Positions 1 through 5,713 of a stretch of DNA of 29,625 nucleotides are shown in pieces; within the stretch, counting starts at the first letter, position 1, and every line of letters begins with the position of its first letter. A program made the translations under genes and the position numbers. Source of the DNA: a virus; the IMG/VR virus record IMGVR_UViG_3300042556_002767, positions 1 through 29,625 of that record; one strand, written 5' to 3'. Under the pieces are notes generated by a model, which saw only the letters and a list, made by a program, of their open reading frames with translations, was not told the DNA's origin and did no database searches.

Positions 1-115
1 TTGATGGTTCTAATGGGTTAATTTGACTCAGGTAATAGAAACGAACTGCTTCCATTGCGTCATTAAATTCGTGTGTGGTGATTTGCTCACCTTTGATAAG
101 ATGTACTTTGTGCAT
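1..115 (-). CDS. Unknown leftward gene, 3' end beyond window
   Basis: An open frame of 38 codons runs from an ATG (complement of 113-115) to the left edge without a stop; it begins MHKVHLIKGEQ. The leader carries the AAACACTTAAA word shared with other left-arm genes, and a consensus-like promoter lies about 40-70 bases upstream, so this may head its own transcript. The visible part is hydrophilic and has no motif I recognise. Function unknown; the gene continues outside the window. Confidence 0.6.
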   Translation of the reverse strand, partial: MHKVHLIKGEQITTHEFNDAMEAVRFYYLSQINPLEPS

Positions 116-154
116 AGTGTAAATTTTAAGTGTTTGTTGATTAAATTATCACCA

Positions 155-187
155 CAAATGTAATATCTTTTTTATACAAAAGTCAAA
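155..187 (-). promoter_or_regulatory. Bacteroidota-type promoter reading leftward
   Basis: On the minus strand, TTTG (complement of 184-187) is followed after 21 bases by TACATTTG (complement of 155-162), matching the TTTG / TAnnTTTG consensus with a spacer slightly longer than the usual 19-20. It points at the gene starting at 115 and lies between that gene and the 3' end of 228-449. Seen directly; activity is inferred. Confidence 0.55.
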
Positions 188-227
188 TAATTTTGATAAA
201 TAGATATTAACTTTTTTGTGTTAATTG

Positions 228-449
228 TCATATAGGTTTAAACATGTTTTGCATACTATCAACTGTCTCTATCCTCATAATTTCTACAAAAACATGAAAG
301 GATTCTTTTTTGAACAGGTTAATTGTATTATCACTTGCCCCTAATTTCAGTAGAAGCAATAGAGCTATTTCGTAGTCATAGGATGAAATTTTGATGTTGT
401 TATCATATAGCAATTGTGCTATTTCTTTGATTGTTGTGTTGTTGCTCAT
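228..449 (-). CDS. Small unknown left-arm protein
   Basis: This is a 73-residue hydrophilic, mainly helical-looking protein beginning MSNNTTIKEIAQLLYDNN. I chose the ATG at 449 over an in-frame TTG at 485 because the longer form would overlap the end of gene 457-723 and uses a rarer start codon. It follows that gene by 7 bases and is probably co-transcribed with it. I recognise no family. It may be an early host-interaction or regulatory protein, but nothing in the sequence decides this. Confidence 0.6.
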   Translation of the reverse strand: MSNNTTIKEIAQLLYDNNIKISSYDYEIALLLLLKLGASDNTINLFKKESFHVFVEIMRIETVDSMQNMFKPI

Positions 450-456
450 GATTATT

Positions 457-723
457 TTAGTTGTTTTGGTGGTTATTTGATACAATACATATTTCTGCTT
501 CCATAGAGTCTATTTTGGTATTAAAACTTTCTAACCCGAAATCGTATTTCAAATTATGTGATTCGCATAAAGACAAAATTTCGCTCATCTTTTCATTTTC
601 CCATAATTGAAAATACATATCATTTAGTATTTCTTTTGGTTTATTTTTATCATCACATCTGATAAAAAATCCAAATTTTCTACCAATTAACTTTTCTGAT
701 TTTTCGATAAATTCTTTTTCCAT
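457..723 (-). CDS. Small unknown left-arm protein
   Basis: An 88-residue protein starting MEKEFIEKSEKLIGRKFGFF, charged and probably globular, with no signal peptide or membrane segment. No family is recognised. The start region is notable: reading the other way, a plus-strand -33 box (724-727) abuts the start codon. The region upstream of this gene (about 724-838) also holds a predicted plus-strand small RNA that would be antisense to this gene's own leader. Expression of this gene could therefore be directly affected by that antisense transcript. Confidence 0.65.
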   Translation of the reverse strand: MEKEFIEKSEKLIGRKFGFFIRCDDKNKPKEILNDMYFQLWENEKMSEILSLCESHNLKYDFGLESFNTKIDSMEAEICIVSNNHQNN

Positions 724-755
724 TTTGATTTTTTGTTTGAATGTATATATATTTG
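724..755 (+). promoter_or_regulatory. Consensus promoter against the left operon
   Basis: TTTG at 724-727, a 20-base spacer and TATATTTG at 748-755 give a full match to the Bacteroidota promoter consensus on the plus strand, opposite to all genes nearby. Downstream there is no plus-strand gene, only a strong plus-oriented terminator at 788-825. The -33 box abuts the start codon of the minus-strand gene 457-723. Confidence 0.6.
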
Positions 756-760
756 ATTTT

Positions 761-825
761 TAAATTTTGTGTGTAGTTTAAGTGTTTAAGTAACGCCCCT
801 GAAACGTCGGGGGCGTTACTTTTTT
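761..825 (+). ncRNA. Predicted ~65-nt antisense small RNA
   Basis: The RNA is inferred from a consensus promoter (724-755) and a perfect intrinsic terminator (788-825) with no plus-strand gene between; the 5' end is approximate. Its single-stranded part contains TTTAAGTGTTTA (777-788). The complement of that word occurs in the leaders of the leftward genes starting at 115 (11 of 11 bases), 2785 (12 of 12) and 4212 (12 of 12), and by position in the leader of gene 457-723. The other common leader form, AAACACATAAAC, pairs with 776-787 at 11 of 12 positions. A trans-acting antisense regulator of the left operon is a reasonable hypothesis. Not a family I know. Confidence 0.45.
788..825 (+). terminator. 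Intrinsic terminator, plus-oriented
   Basis: AAGTAACGCCCC (788-799) pairs perfectly with GGGGCGTTACTT (810-821) around a 10-base loop, and six T residues occupy 820-825 on the plus strand. On the minus strand only two T residues follow the stem, so as a terminator it works best in the direction opposite to the genes. It could also act weakly as the 3' end of the minus-strand gene 839-1402. Confidence 0.75.
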
Positions 826-838
826 AAACACACTAACA

Positions 839-1402
839 TTAAACACCATAATTTGTAACTACAAATGGGTTAAAATCTGGTTTCTTGCATGATTCGATAG
901 CAGTACAGTCTAAATTGATTTCATTCCAGCTATTCGCCCCTGTATTCATTATTTTCTTGCAAGTTTCAATAGCACTATCATATAAAGGTTTTACCTGTTC
1001 AATTTCAGCCCCTGTATAAATCACCATAGCTTTTATAGAAGCAAGCAAGTGAAGCAGTAAAGTTGAAGCAATATCTTTTATCTGTTCATCTGTAAAATTG
1101 GTAAACTGCTCATGTAGAAATTTGCAAGTTTGGTTAATATCATCATCAGTATAAAATCGTTGGGTTATTACCTCTACATGACCTATTTCGTTTTTTGCAA
1201 GTAACATGATTTGGTAATAAGTTGATTTTTTAGGCTTATTCAATTGCCCATTTTTTGGGTTTATTGTTTGGCTAACATGTCTAAATCCATGACCTTTTTT
1301 AAATTCAATACTATCATGTTTAGTAGTTTTTAGCCTAAAACCATAGGGGTAATTTTCGCTGGTTATTACCTGTGAAGTGTGGTGAAATACTAAATTTTTC
1401 AT
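839..1402 (-). CDS. Unknown conserved-looking left-arm protein
   Basis: A 187-residue protein. The N-terminal half has a basic segment around residues 33-62 containing FRHVSQTINPKNGQLNKPKK, typical of small phage or plasmid proteins of this phylum, but I cannot name a function. The C-terminal half looks helical and contains three cysteines (CKK, CTA, CKK) in the last third. It has no membrane segment. The ATG at 1402 is preceded by the shared AAACACAT leader. It follows the clamp-like gene 1443-2429 in the operon, 40 bases downstream. Confidence 0.7.
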   Translation of the reverse strand: MKNLVFHHTSQVITSENYPYGFRLKTTKHDSIEFKKGHGFRHVSQTINPKNGQLNKPKKSTYYQIMLLAKNEIGHVEVITQRFYTDDDINQTCKFLHEQFTNFTDEQIKDIASTLLLHLLASIKAMVIYTGAEIEQVKPLYDSAIETCKKIMNTGANSWNEINLDCTAIESCKKPDFNPFVVTNYGV

Positions 1403-1442
1403 GTGTTTTTTTTTATGTGTTTATATATGATTTTTGATAGGA

Positions 1443-2429
1443 TTAATAAAGAGGAAAAGTATGTACGCCCCCTACAAAAATATGTGCGTCGCTTCCATCA
1501 TTATTGTTTCTTGAAACAGGCATAACGAGCGCGAAATGTCCATTTTGAGTTTCAATACATAGCGCACGATTATTTTCGTCGCTTACATAGAAGGTCATAT
1601 TTCCGCTATCGTTTGCTGCCAAGCAATAGATTGTATCAGCTAATAATTTTATGTTTATTGCCGTTGTTTTATTGTTTTTTTTGTCAAATCCGAATACCAA
1701 ATTTTTTTGATTTTTGCTAAAATTTGCCGCATGATTCATTGCCTTTTCAATTTTAAAAAGCATGTTTTCTGCTGAGCATTCATACCTATTTTGATATTCT
1801 TGTTTATACTGTGGTATTATGGCAGTATAGTTATAATATTTTTCTTCTATCAATTGACCTGTATTGAAATTAATCAACTTTTTTTCAAGGTCTAAATTTA
1901 GATTATTGATAAAAGTATCAGTTTCATTTTTTGCGTCATATAGCCCCTTAAATTTCATCAATGTGCTCATATGAATATCTGATATATCAGAAAGCGTTTC
2001 AAACGTATTTTGCCCCGTTAAAATCACTAATTTATGCGCGTCCGTAGCTACTAAATCACCATTGGTTAAAAATACGCCTTGTGATATTGGGCGCAATTCG
2101 TCATGGCCTACTATATTTTTTAACGATAAAAAACCTTTGTTTTTTATTGGATTTTTTGCTTTGTATGTTTTCGATAGGTTAATAGATAGTGGCAAAAAAA
2201 TATCTTTACTAATGTCTAAGTACAGTTTATTTTTTAACTTGATATTTTCGCCCGATAGCTCATGTAAAAAGTCATGCTGAAAAATCTCAATGTCATGTTC
2301 ATCAAGTTTTTTTCCTGTTAACTTTTCAAGAGCTACAAATGGACAGGCATATTTTTTATCAAGCCCGTTAAATTGTGTAATCAGGTCGTTAAAATTTGCG
2401 CCATAATTGGCAAAAAATTGTGTGTTCAT
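1443..2429 (-). CDS. Putative DNA sliding clamp-like protein
   Basis: A 328-residue protein. Around residues 115-137 is a stretch ending NGDLVATDAHKLVIL, resembling the 'VATDGHRLA' segment of bacterial beta clamps. Near the C-terminus, NGHFALVMPV resembles the closing strand of DnaN ('YVVMPM'). Length is close to that of bacterial clamps (about 370), with roughly 20 additional residues after the closing strand. If correct it would ring DNA and tether a polymerase; no polymerase is visible in this window. The clamp motifs are seen; the family assignment is inference from short matches and needs a profile or structure search. It is the largest gene of the left arm and uses the shared leader. 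Alternative: an unrelated conserved protein of Bacteroidota mobile elements. Confidence 0.5.
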   Translation of the reverse strand: MNTQFFANYGANFNDLITQFNGLDKKYACPFVALEKLTGKKLDEHDIEIFQHDFLHELSGENIKLKNKLYLDISKDIFLPLSINLSKTYKAKNPIKNKGFLSLKNIVGHDELRPISQGVFLTNGDLVATDAHKLVILTGQNTFETLSDISDIHMSTLMKFKGLYDAKNETDTFINNLNLDLEKKLINFNTGQLIEEKYYNYTAIIPQYKQEYQNRYECSAENMLFKIEKAMNHAANFSKNQKNLVFGFDKKNNKTTAINIKLLADTIYCLAANDSGNMTFYVSDENNRALCIETQNGHFALVMPVSRNNNDGSDAHIFVGGVHTFPLY

Positions 2430-2483
2430 GTGTTTAAATTTTGAAGTGTTTATGTGTGTTTATTTTTGTTTTGATAGCCCATA

Positions 2484-2510
2484 ATAGGAGCAAAATTTTG
2501 CTGCTCCTAT
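2484..2510 (-). repeat. Hairpin after stop codon
   Basis: ATAGGAGCA (2484-2492) and TGCTCCTAT (2502-2510) form a perfect 9-bp stem with a 9-base loop. It sits between the stop of gene 2531-2785 and the leader of gene 1443-2429. No T run follows on either strand, so it is more likely an mRNA processing or stabilising structure than an intrinsic terminator. Confidence 0.55.
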
Positions 2511-2530
2511 CATGCGCCTATTTTCGTTTT

Positions 2531-2785
2531 TTAGATATTGAAACCGTAGTTAATAGCTGTAAATTCATCAATATCGCCATGAGGGGTTAAAATACCTCTG
2601 TTAATCAAGTTATGAGCTACTTTTTTATAGTGTGGCTCTAAATAGTCTACATGATTATTTCGCAGCAAGTCAGCAAATAAATACAGGCTACTTTCATTCG
2701 ATAGTTCGCCCAGTTCATAAAGCGCTAAATTTCTTGCAATGTTCAAACCTGAATTGTGTTGTGTGTGTGTTGTGTGTGTGTACAT
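2531..2785 (-). CDS. Small unknown left-arm protein
   Basis: An 84-residue protein beginning MYTHTTHTQHNSGLNIARNL. I chose the ATG at 2785 rather than the in-frame TTG at 2845. The AAATAAACACTTAAA leader shared by the left-arm genes lies just upstream of this ATG and would otherwise be inside the coding region. The N-terminus is a Thr/His-rich stretch encoded by a TG-dinucleotide-rich tract. No family recognised. Confidence 0.65.
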   Translation of the reverse strand: MYTHTTHTQHNSGLNIARNLALYELGELSNESSLYLFADLLRNNHVDYLEPHYKKVAHNLINRGILTPHGDIDEFTAINYGFNI

Positions 2786-2879
2786 AGTAAATTGATTTTT
2801 TAAGTGTTTATTTGTGTATGTTTTGAATATAGCCCGATAGAGCAATTTATTTTTGTTTTATGTGTCTATGTGCCTAAAA

Positions 2880-3152
2880 TTATTTTGATGTGTTTATTGA
2901 GGCTAAAAGGTCATTAATCAGGGGCAAAATATGCCGTGAATCTACATGAATATTACAGGTTACATTTGAACCGTAATATGAGACATGATACGGACGCTCT
3001 TTGTAGTGGTGTGGCTCAATTAATAGCTCACTATTACCTATTTTGAGACATCCTCCAATATAGGCTATTTTACCATTAATTCGAAATCTGATAACTTCAA
3101 ACCCTAAATTTTGCAAAGTATTCCAGCATGCTAATTTTGTTATATTTTTCAT
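2880..3152 (-). CDS. Small unknown left-arm protein
   Basis: A 90-residue protein with a mixed alpha/beta appearance, containing HHYKERPYHVSYYGSN near the middle and several histidines (HH, HV, HV, RH). The histidine cluster might bind metal, but no catalytic signature is complete. The ATG at 3152 is directly preceded by the shared AAACACATAAACAC leader. The neighbours are equally small genes in the same operon. Function unknown. Confidence 0.65.
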   Translation of the reverse strand: MKNITKLACWNTLQNLGFEVIRFRINGKIAYIGGCLKIGNSELLIEPHHYKERPYHVSYYGSNVTCNIHVDSRHILPLINDLLASINTSK

Positions 3153-3173
3153 GTGTTTATGTGTTTTGTGTGT

Positions 3174-3362
3174 TTACATACTTTCTTCTAAATCTCTTAA
3201 TTCACGCTCTAAAAACATTATGCGCTCGTTTATCATGCTACATTGAAAACGTACTGCATTCATATTGCCCCCGTATTTTAAAGAACCTGTATAGTACATT
3301 TCAGCGTGTTCACTTTTCAATTTTTCAATTTTTCTGTTTATTGATTGTATTTTTCGTTTCAT
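3174..3362 (-). CDS. Small coiled-coil protein
   Basis: A 62-residue, highly charged protein. Residues 1-20 (MKRKIQSINRKIEKLKSEHA) and 44-62 show heptad-like spacing of I, L and M, suggesting a short antiparallel or dimeric coiled coil around a central YYTGSLKYGG turn. No DNA-binding signature is evident. The ATG follows the AAACACATAAACAC leader exactly. It ends 21 bases before the next gene in the operon. Function unknown; it could be an adaptor or inhibitor peptide. Confidence 0.6.
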   Translation of the reverse strand: MKRKIQSINRKIEKLKSEHAEMYYTGSLKYGGNMNAVRFQCSMINERIMFLERELRDLEESM

Positions 3363-3380
3363 GTGTTTATGTGTTTTTTT

Positions 3381-3578
3381 TTAAATTTCTGTTATAACAT
3401 CGAATGAGTAGAAATAATCGCATTTTTTGACCTTGGAAAAATAGTCTTCATATACAAATAAAAGCCCTGATTTATTTTTATATTTTAGTGCGCCTGTTAC
3501 TTGCAACCCGCTAAAATTTAGGAGGTATTTTTTGCCCTTTTTTAGCTCTTCAAAAGTGTATTTTTTTTGTCTGTTCAT
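3381..3578 (-). CDS. Small unknown beta-rich protein
   Basis: A 65-residue basic protein beginning MNRQKKYTFEELKKGKKYLLN, followed by short alternating hydrophobic stretches (LQVTGALKY, GLLFVYEDYF) that suggest a small SH3-like barrel. This fold guess rests on pattern only. It uses the shared leader and sits tightly between neighbours of similar size. Confidence 0.6.
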   Translation of the reverse strand: MNRQKKYTFEELKKGKKYLLNFSGLQVTGALKYKNKSGLLFVYEDYFSKVKKCDYFYSFDVITEI

Positions 3579-3598
3579 GTTATTGTGTGTTTATGTGT

Positions 3599-3862
3599 TT
3601 ACTTTGTTTCAATCATTAAAAAGACATGGGCAACATCACAAGCCAAATTATTTACACTGTTATATGTTGAAAAATAAGGCTCTGTTTTAAATTCATAAAT
3701 AAAGTAGGTATTTTTATACTCGCAATAAACCCTCGAAATAAAATCCTCTATTTCGTTTTCTTCTTGTTGATTTAGTCCGCTAAAATCGCCGTTAATTAGT
3801 GCGCTTGCATAATATGACGGGATGATAAACCTCAACTGCTCAAATTTTTTATTTGTGTTCAT
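3599..3862 (-). CDS. Small unknown left-arm protein
   Basis: An 87-residue acidic protein, MNTNKKFEQLRFIIPSYYAS at its start, with an aromatic-rich centre (YCEYKNTYFIYEF). No membrane segment or known motif. The leader is a variant of the operon motif (CACACATAAAAAAACACACACC before ATG). Function unknown. Confidence 0.6.
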   Translation of the reverse strand: MNTNKKFEQLRFIIPSYYASALINGDFSGLNQQEENEIEDFISRVYCEYKNTYFIYEFKTEPYFSTYNSVNNLACDVAHVFLMIETK

Positions 3863-3899
3863 GGTGTGTGTTTTTTTATGTGTGTGTAGGGTTAAAATC

Positions 3900-3917
3900 G
3901 GGGCGTATTTCAGCCCC
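3900..3917. repeat. GC-rich hairpin between left-arm genes
   Basis: GGGGC (3900-3904) pairs with GCCCC (3913-3917) around an 8-base loop containing TTTCA. It lies just after the stop of gene 3925-4212. T-rich sequence follows on the plus strand (TTATTTTTT) and a shorter one (GATTTT) on the minus strand, so it could terminate in either direction. The stem is only 5 bp. Confidence 0.4.
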
Positions 3918-3924
3918 TTATTTT

Positions 3925-4212
3925 TTATATGCTTGCTTGTATGCTTTTGATTTTTTCGGCAGTATCTCGCAAGTTGTAAGAGCTGAGAACTATTCCTCCT
4001 CCGTATATTTGCCCCCTGTATTTTTTCCCTTTTACCTTTCGCGACCTTTCAACCGCAAGTTCATAAAGTGAACGTTGGGTATGTATTCCAAAGCTTTTGC
4101 GCTCATCATCAGAAAGGAATGAAAAAAAATGCACTATGTAACGAGGATTGCCATAATAGTTGTTATTGATTGGGGTGAAATCAATGCCGTTGACATTTTG
4201 TGTACTGCTCAT
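3925..4212 (-). CDS. Small unknown conserved-looking protein
   Basis: A 95-residue protein with NNNYYGNPRYIVHFFSFLS in the first half and GKKYRGQIYGGGIVLSSYNL in the second. The pairing of an 'NPRYIVHF' segment with a 'KKYRG..YGGG.V..SYNL' segment is reminiscent of small proteins on Bacteroidota phages and mobile elements, but I know no function for them. The ATG at 4212 is preceded by AAACACTTAAAAAA, one of the exact copies of the word complementary to the predicted small RNA at 761-825. Confidence 0.65.
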   Translation of the reverse strand: MSSTQNVNGIDFTPINNNYYGNPRYIVHFFSFLSDDERKSFGIHTQRSLYELAVERSRKVKGKKYRGQIYGGGIVLSSYNLRDTAEKIKSIQASI

Positions 4213-4239
4213 TTTTTTAAGTGTTTAATGTTTAAAATA

Positions 4240-4422
4240 TTATTTGTTGTTTGTTACTTTATACCCAGATTCACGGGCTACATAATTTATATGCTTTTGT
4301 GTAGTTTGCGACCAATAACCCAACTGCTCAACTGTTCTGTTTTCATGGTTAATCGTGGCTACATGAGTATTATAACTATAAACGTTACTTTCCTCTACTC
4401 TTAAATTTTGTTTGTATTTCAT
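4240..4422 (-). CDS. Small unknown protein, WS-TT-KH motif
   Basis: A 60-residue protein. The segment YNTHVATINHENRTVEQLGY is followed by WSQTTQKHINYVARE, a pattern I associate with a small family of uncharacterised phage and mobile-element proteins ('V-A-I...WS-TT-KHI-Y'). No function is known to me. It uses the shared leader (ACATACACACATG). Confidence 0.6.
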   Translation of the reverse strand: MKYKQNLRVEESNVYSYNTHVATINHENRTVEQLGYWSQTTQKHINYVARESGYKVTNNK

Positions 4423-4448
4423 GTGTGTATGTTTTTTGTGTTTATTGT

Positions 4449-4538
4449 TTAGATGGTGAAATATGAGGCGATTGATACAAGCACGATATAATAAGCTATC
4501 AATAAAAAAATCTGTTGTTGTTTAGTTGGAGTGTTCAT
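4449..4538 (-). CDS. 29-residue single-pass membrane peptide
   Basis: A very small gene. ATG at 4538 follows AAAACATAAACAC, an exact copy of the operon leader, which is the main reason to believe it. The peptide begins MNTPTKQQQ and then has an uninterrupted hydrophobic helix of about 20 residues (residues 10-29) ending at a TAA at 4449-4451. It is probably an inner-membrane peptide with a short polar N-terminus. It fills an otherwise unexplained 175-base gap between 4422 and 4598. Possible roles include superinfection exclusion or membrane modification; none is shown. Confidence 0.55.
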   Translation of the reverse strand: MNTPTKQQQIFLLIAYYIVLVSIASYFTI

Positions 4539-4564
4539 GTGTTTATGTTTTGAGGGTTTAAAGT

Positions 4565-4588
4565 AGGGGCGCATATTTCAACGCCCCT
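4565..4588. repeat. GC-rich hairpin between left-arm genes
   Basis: AGGGGCG (4565-4571) pairs perfectly with CGCCCCT (4582-4588) around a 10-base loop that includes TTTCA, like the hairpin at 3900-3917. It follows the stop of gene 4598-4825. No T run follows on either strand, which argues against a simple intrinsic terminator. Confidence 0.5.
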
Positions 4589-4597
4589 GTTGTTTGT

Positions 4598-4825
4598 TTA
4601 CTTGTTTATTTTATAGCCTTGAAATGCTAATGTAGATTTTTCGAAGTCCGTAGTCTTAATATTCAAGCTCCATGCTTTTATATGCAGCTTATCTGTTGTG
4701 ATTGCTTCTAAATAGCCTTGATTGTGATAATGTAGAGCTTTTATTGTTTGTTTAATGCCGTCGTAAAAGATAAAATCTCCTATTTCCGCTTTTTGTGTGT
4801 TTAGTGTGTACATTGTATTTTTCAT
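4598..4825 (-). CDS. Small unknown left-arm protein
   Basis: A 75-residue protein starting MKNTMYTLNTQKAEIGDFIF. An internal ATG at 4813 is an alternative start. Alternating short hydrophobic strands (GDFIFYDG, IKALHYH, YLEAITT) suggest a small beta fold. It lies between the lipoprotein gene and the membrane peptide gene. Function unknown. Confidence 0.6.
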   Translation of the reverse strand: MKNTMYTLNTQKAEIGDFIFYDGIKQTIKALHYHNQGYLEAITTDKLHIKAWSLNIKTTDFEKSTLAFQGYKINK

Positions 4826-4853
4826 TTTGTTGAGTGTTATTGTTTCTTGTTTC

Positions 4854-5054
4854 TTAGTTGTTTGCCCAGTTACAACCTTTATTGTTAGTGTTTAAGTAAT
4901 GGCTTCCCTTGTGTTTGTGGCTCAAATGCTTTTGGTACCCATTGCCTACATTGCGAGTAGAACCGCATGATGTAAGAATGATTGAAAGAACCGCAATAAG
5001 TGTCAGAGTTACAATTACATTACGATTTGAAAGTGTGTTAAATACTGTTTTCAT
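4854..5054 (-). CDS. Small phage-encoded lipoprotein
   Basis: A 66-residue protein. Residues 1-11 are basic, residues 13-27 hydrophobic, and LTSC at 27-30 is a lipobox, so signal peptidase II should cleave before Cys30 and leave a lipidated mature protein of about 37 residues starting CGSTRN. The mature part is rich in H, N, G and K. It is the first gene downstream of the leftward promoter at 5104-5135. By analogy with the lipoproteins of phages T5 and phi80 that block receptors, a role in superinfection exclusion is plausible, but this is inference from position and architecture only. Confidence 0.65.
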   Translation of the reverse strand: MKTVFNTLSNRNVIVTLTLIAVLSIILTSCGSTRNVGNGYQKHLSHKHKGSHYLNTNNKGCNWANN

Positions 5055-5103
5055 TTTGTGTGTTTTTTAAATTGTTTGTGTTTTGTGTTCCTTAATTGTT
5101 TGA

Positions 5104-5135
5104 CAAATATAAATCAACTTTTTTGATTATGCAAG
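5104..5135 (-). promoter_or_regulatory. Leftward promoter of the left arm
   Basis: On the minus strand CTTG (complement of 5132-5135) is followed after 20 bases by TATATTTG (complement of 5104-5111), a good Bacteroidota promoter with three of four bases in the -33 box. It lies 50 bases upstream of the lipoprotein gene start and would drive the left operon. A second, weaker -7 match, TACATTTG, is the complement of 5203-5210. Confidence 0.55.
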
Positions 5136-5396
5136 AAAAAAGTAAAATATTTTTGTTTTTTTTTTACTTTATTTCGTGCGTCATCTCGATTGATTGACAG
5201 AACAAATGTAATACATTCTCTCATTCAATCCTAAAAAAAAGTTACTTTTATGTCGTTATTTTATACACATTCGTCGAATATATGTAACTTATTGAGAATC
5301 AATTAGTTAGTGTTTAATGCTTTGAAACGGTGAAAAGTGAGCATAAGCGGGTGAAATTCACATGGAACAAAGCAGAAAGAAACAAACGAAAGAAAG

Positions 5397-5445
5397 TGTG
5401 AAGTAAAAAAGCCTATCAATTAAAAAAAAGTTGTGAAGTAAAAAA
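5397..5445. repeat. Direct repeats of 14 bases
   Basis: TGTGAAGTAAAAAA occurs at 5397-5410 and again at 5432-5445, a 35-base period. Related words starting GTGAAA occur at about 5331, 5351, 5508 and 5546. These look like iteron-type or operator repeats in the divergent gap. Confidence 0.5.
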
Positions 5446-5557
5446 CGAGATGAACATTTACATTCTCATTTTTTAAAATCCTGTTTTCTTGTTTTTTTTG
5501 TTTTCATGTGAAAAGTGAAAATCGGGCGGAAAAAATATCAGGGGGTGAAAACTGGTT

Positions 5558-5658
5558 AAAAGGTCAAAACAAAAGAGAGGGGGTACAAAGGGAAAAAATG
5601 AGGGTAAAGGACTATTATGTACCCCCGCTATTTTTTTGGAATTTGGGTTTGACCTTTT
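5558..5658. repeat. Nested inverted repeats upstream of terminase
   Basis: AAAAGGTCAAA (5558-5568) is the exact inverse of TTTGACCTTTT (5648-5658), and inside it GGGGGTAC (5579-5586) is the exact inverse of GTACCCCC (5619-5626). Together they could form a long cruciform or RNA hairpin about 75-165 bases before the small terminase gene. The position suits a terminase binding or cos/pac site, an origin, or a leader structure. Confidence 0.6.
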
Positions 5659-5705
5659 GGTTCGGAATTTTATGCAACTGTGGGAATGGTTTTGCGTATT
5701 TGTTT

Positions 5706-5713
5706 TATCTTTG
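5706..5713 (+). promoter_or_regulatory. -7 box before small terminase gene
   Basis: TATCTTTG matches the TAnnTTTG -7 box 20 bases before the start at 5733. No TTTG lies at the expected 19-21 base spacing (the nearest, 5691-5694, is 11 bases away), so this may need an activator, or be a chance match. Confidence 0.3.

Larger units (their letters stand above)
125..4552 (-). repeat. Dispersed leader repeat before left-arm genes
   Basis: On the plus strand a word like CATGTGTTTATGTGTTT or TTTAAGTGTTTA lies at the start of nearly every leftward gene. Copies near 1400-1423, 2427-2461, 2799-2823, 3150-3166, 3360-3376, 3576-3600, 4216-4227, 4420-4440 and 4536-4552 are seen, plus 125-135 and 777-788. 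Read as message this is AAACACATAAACACATG, or AAACACTTAAA a few bases before ATG. It replaces a Shine-Dalgarno site. Several adjacent copies suggest a common initiation or regulatory signal rather than chance A-richness. Confidence 0.7.

Noticed and set aside
2062-2280. Plus-strand frame inside the clamp-like gene
   Set aside because: Fully antisense to a longer gene with better coding character, no separate leader.
2761-2785. TG/CA dinucleotide tract as a possible microsatellite or phase-variation site
   Set aside because: It is short and imperfect, encodes the in-frame Thr/His start of gene 2531-2785, and resembles the general CACA-rich leaders of the operon.
3128-3397. Plus-strand hydrophobic frame of 89 codons
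   Set aside because: It is the antisense shadow of genes 2880-3152 and 3174-3362; the Phe/Cys/Leu richness comes from the opposite strand of AT-rich coding DNA.
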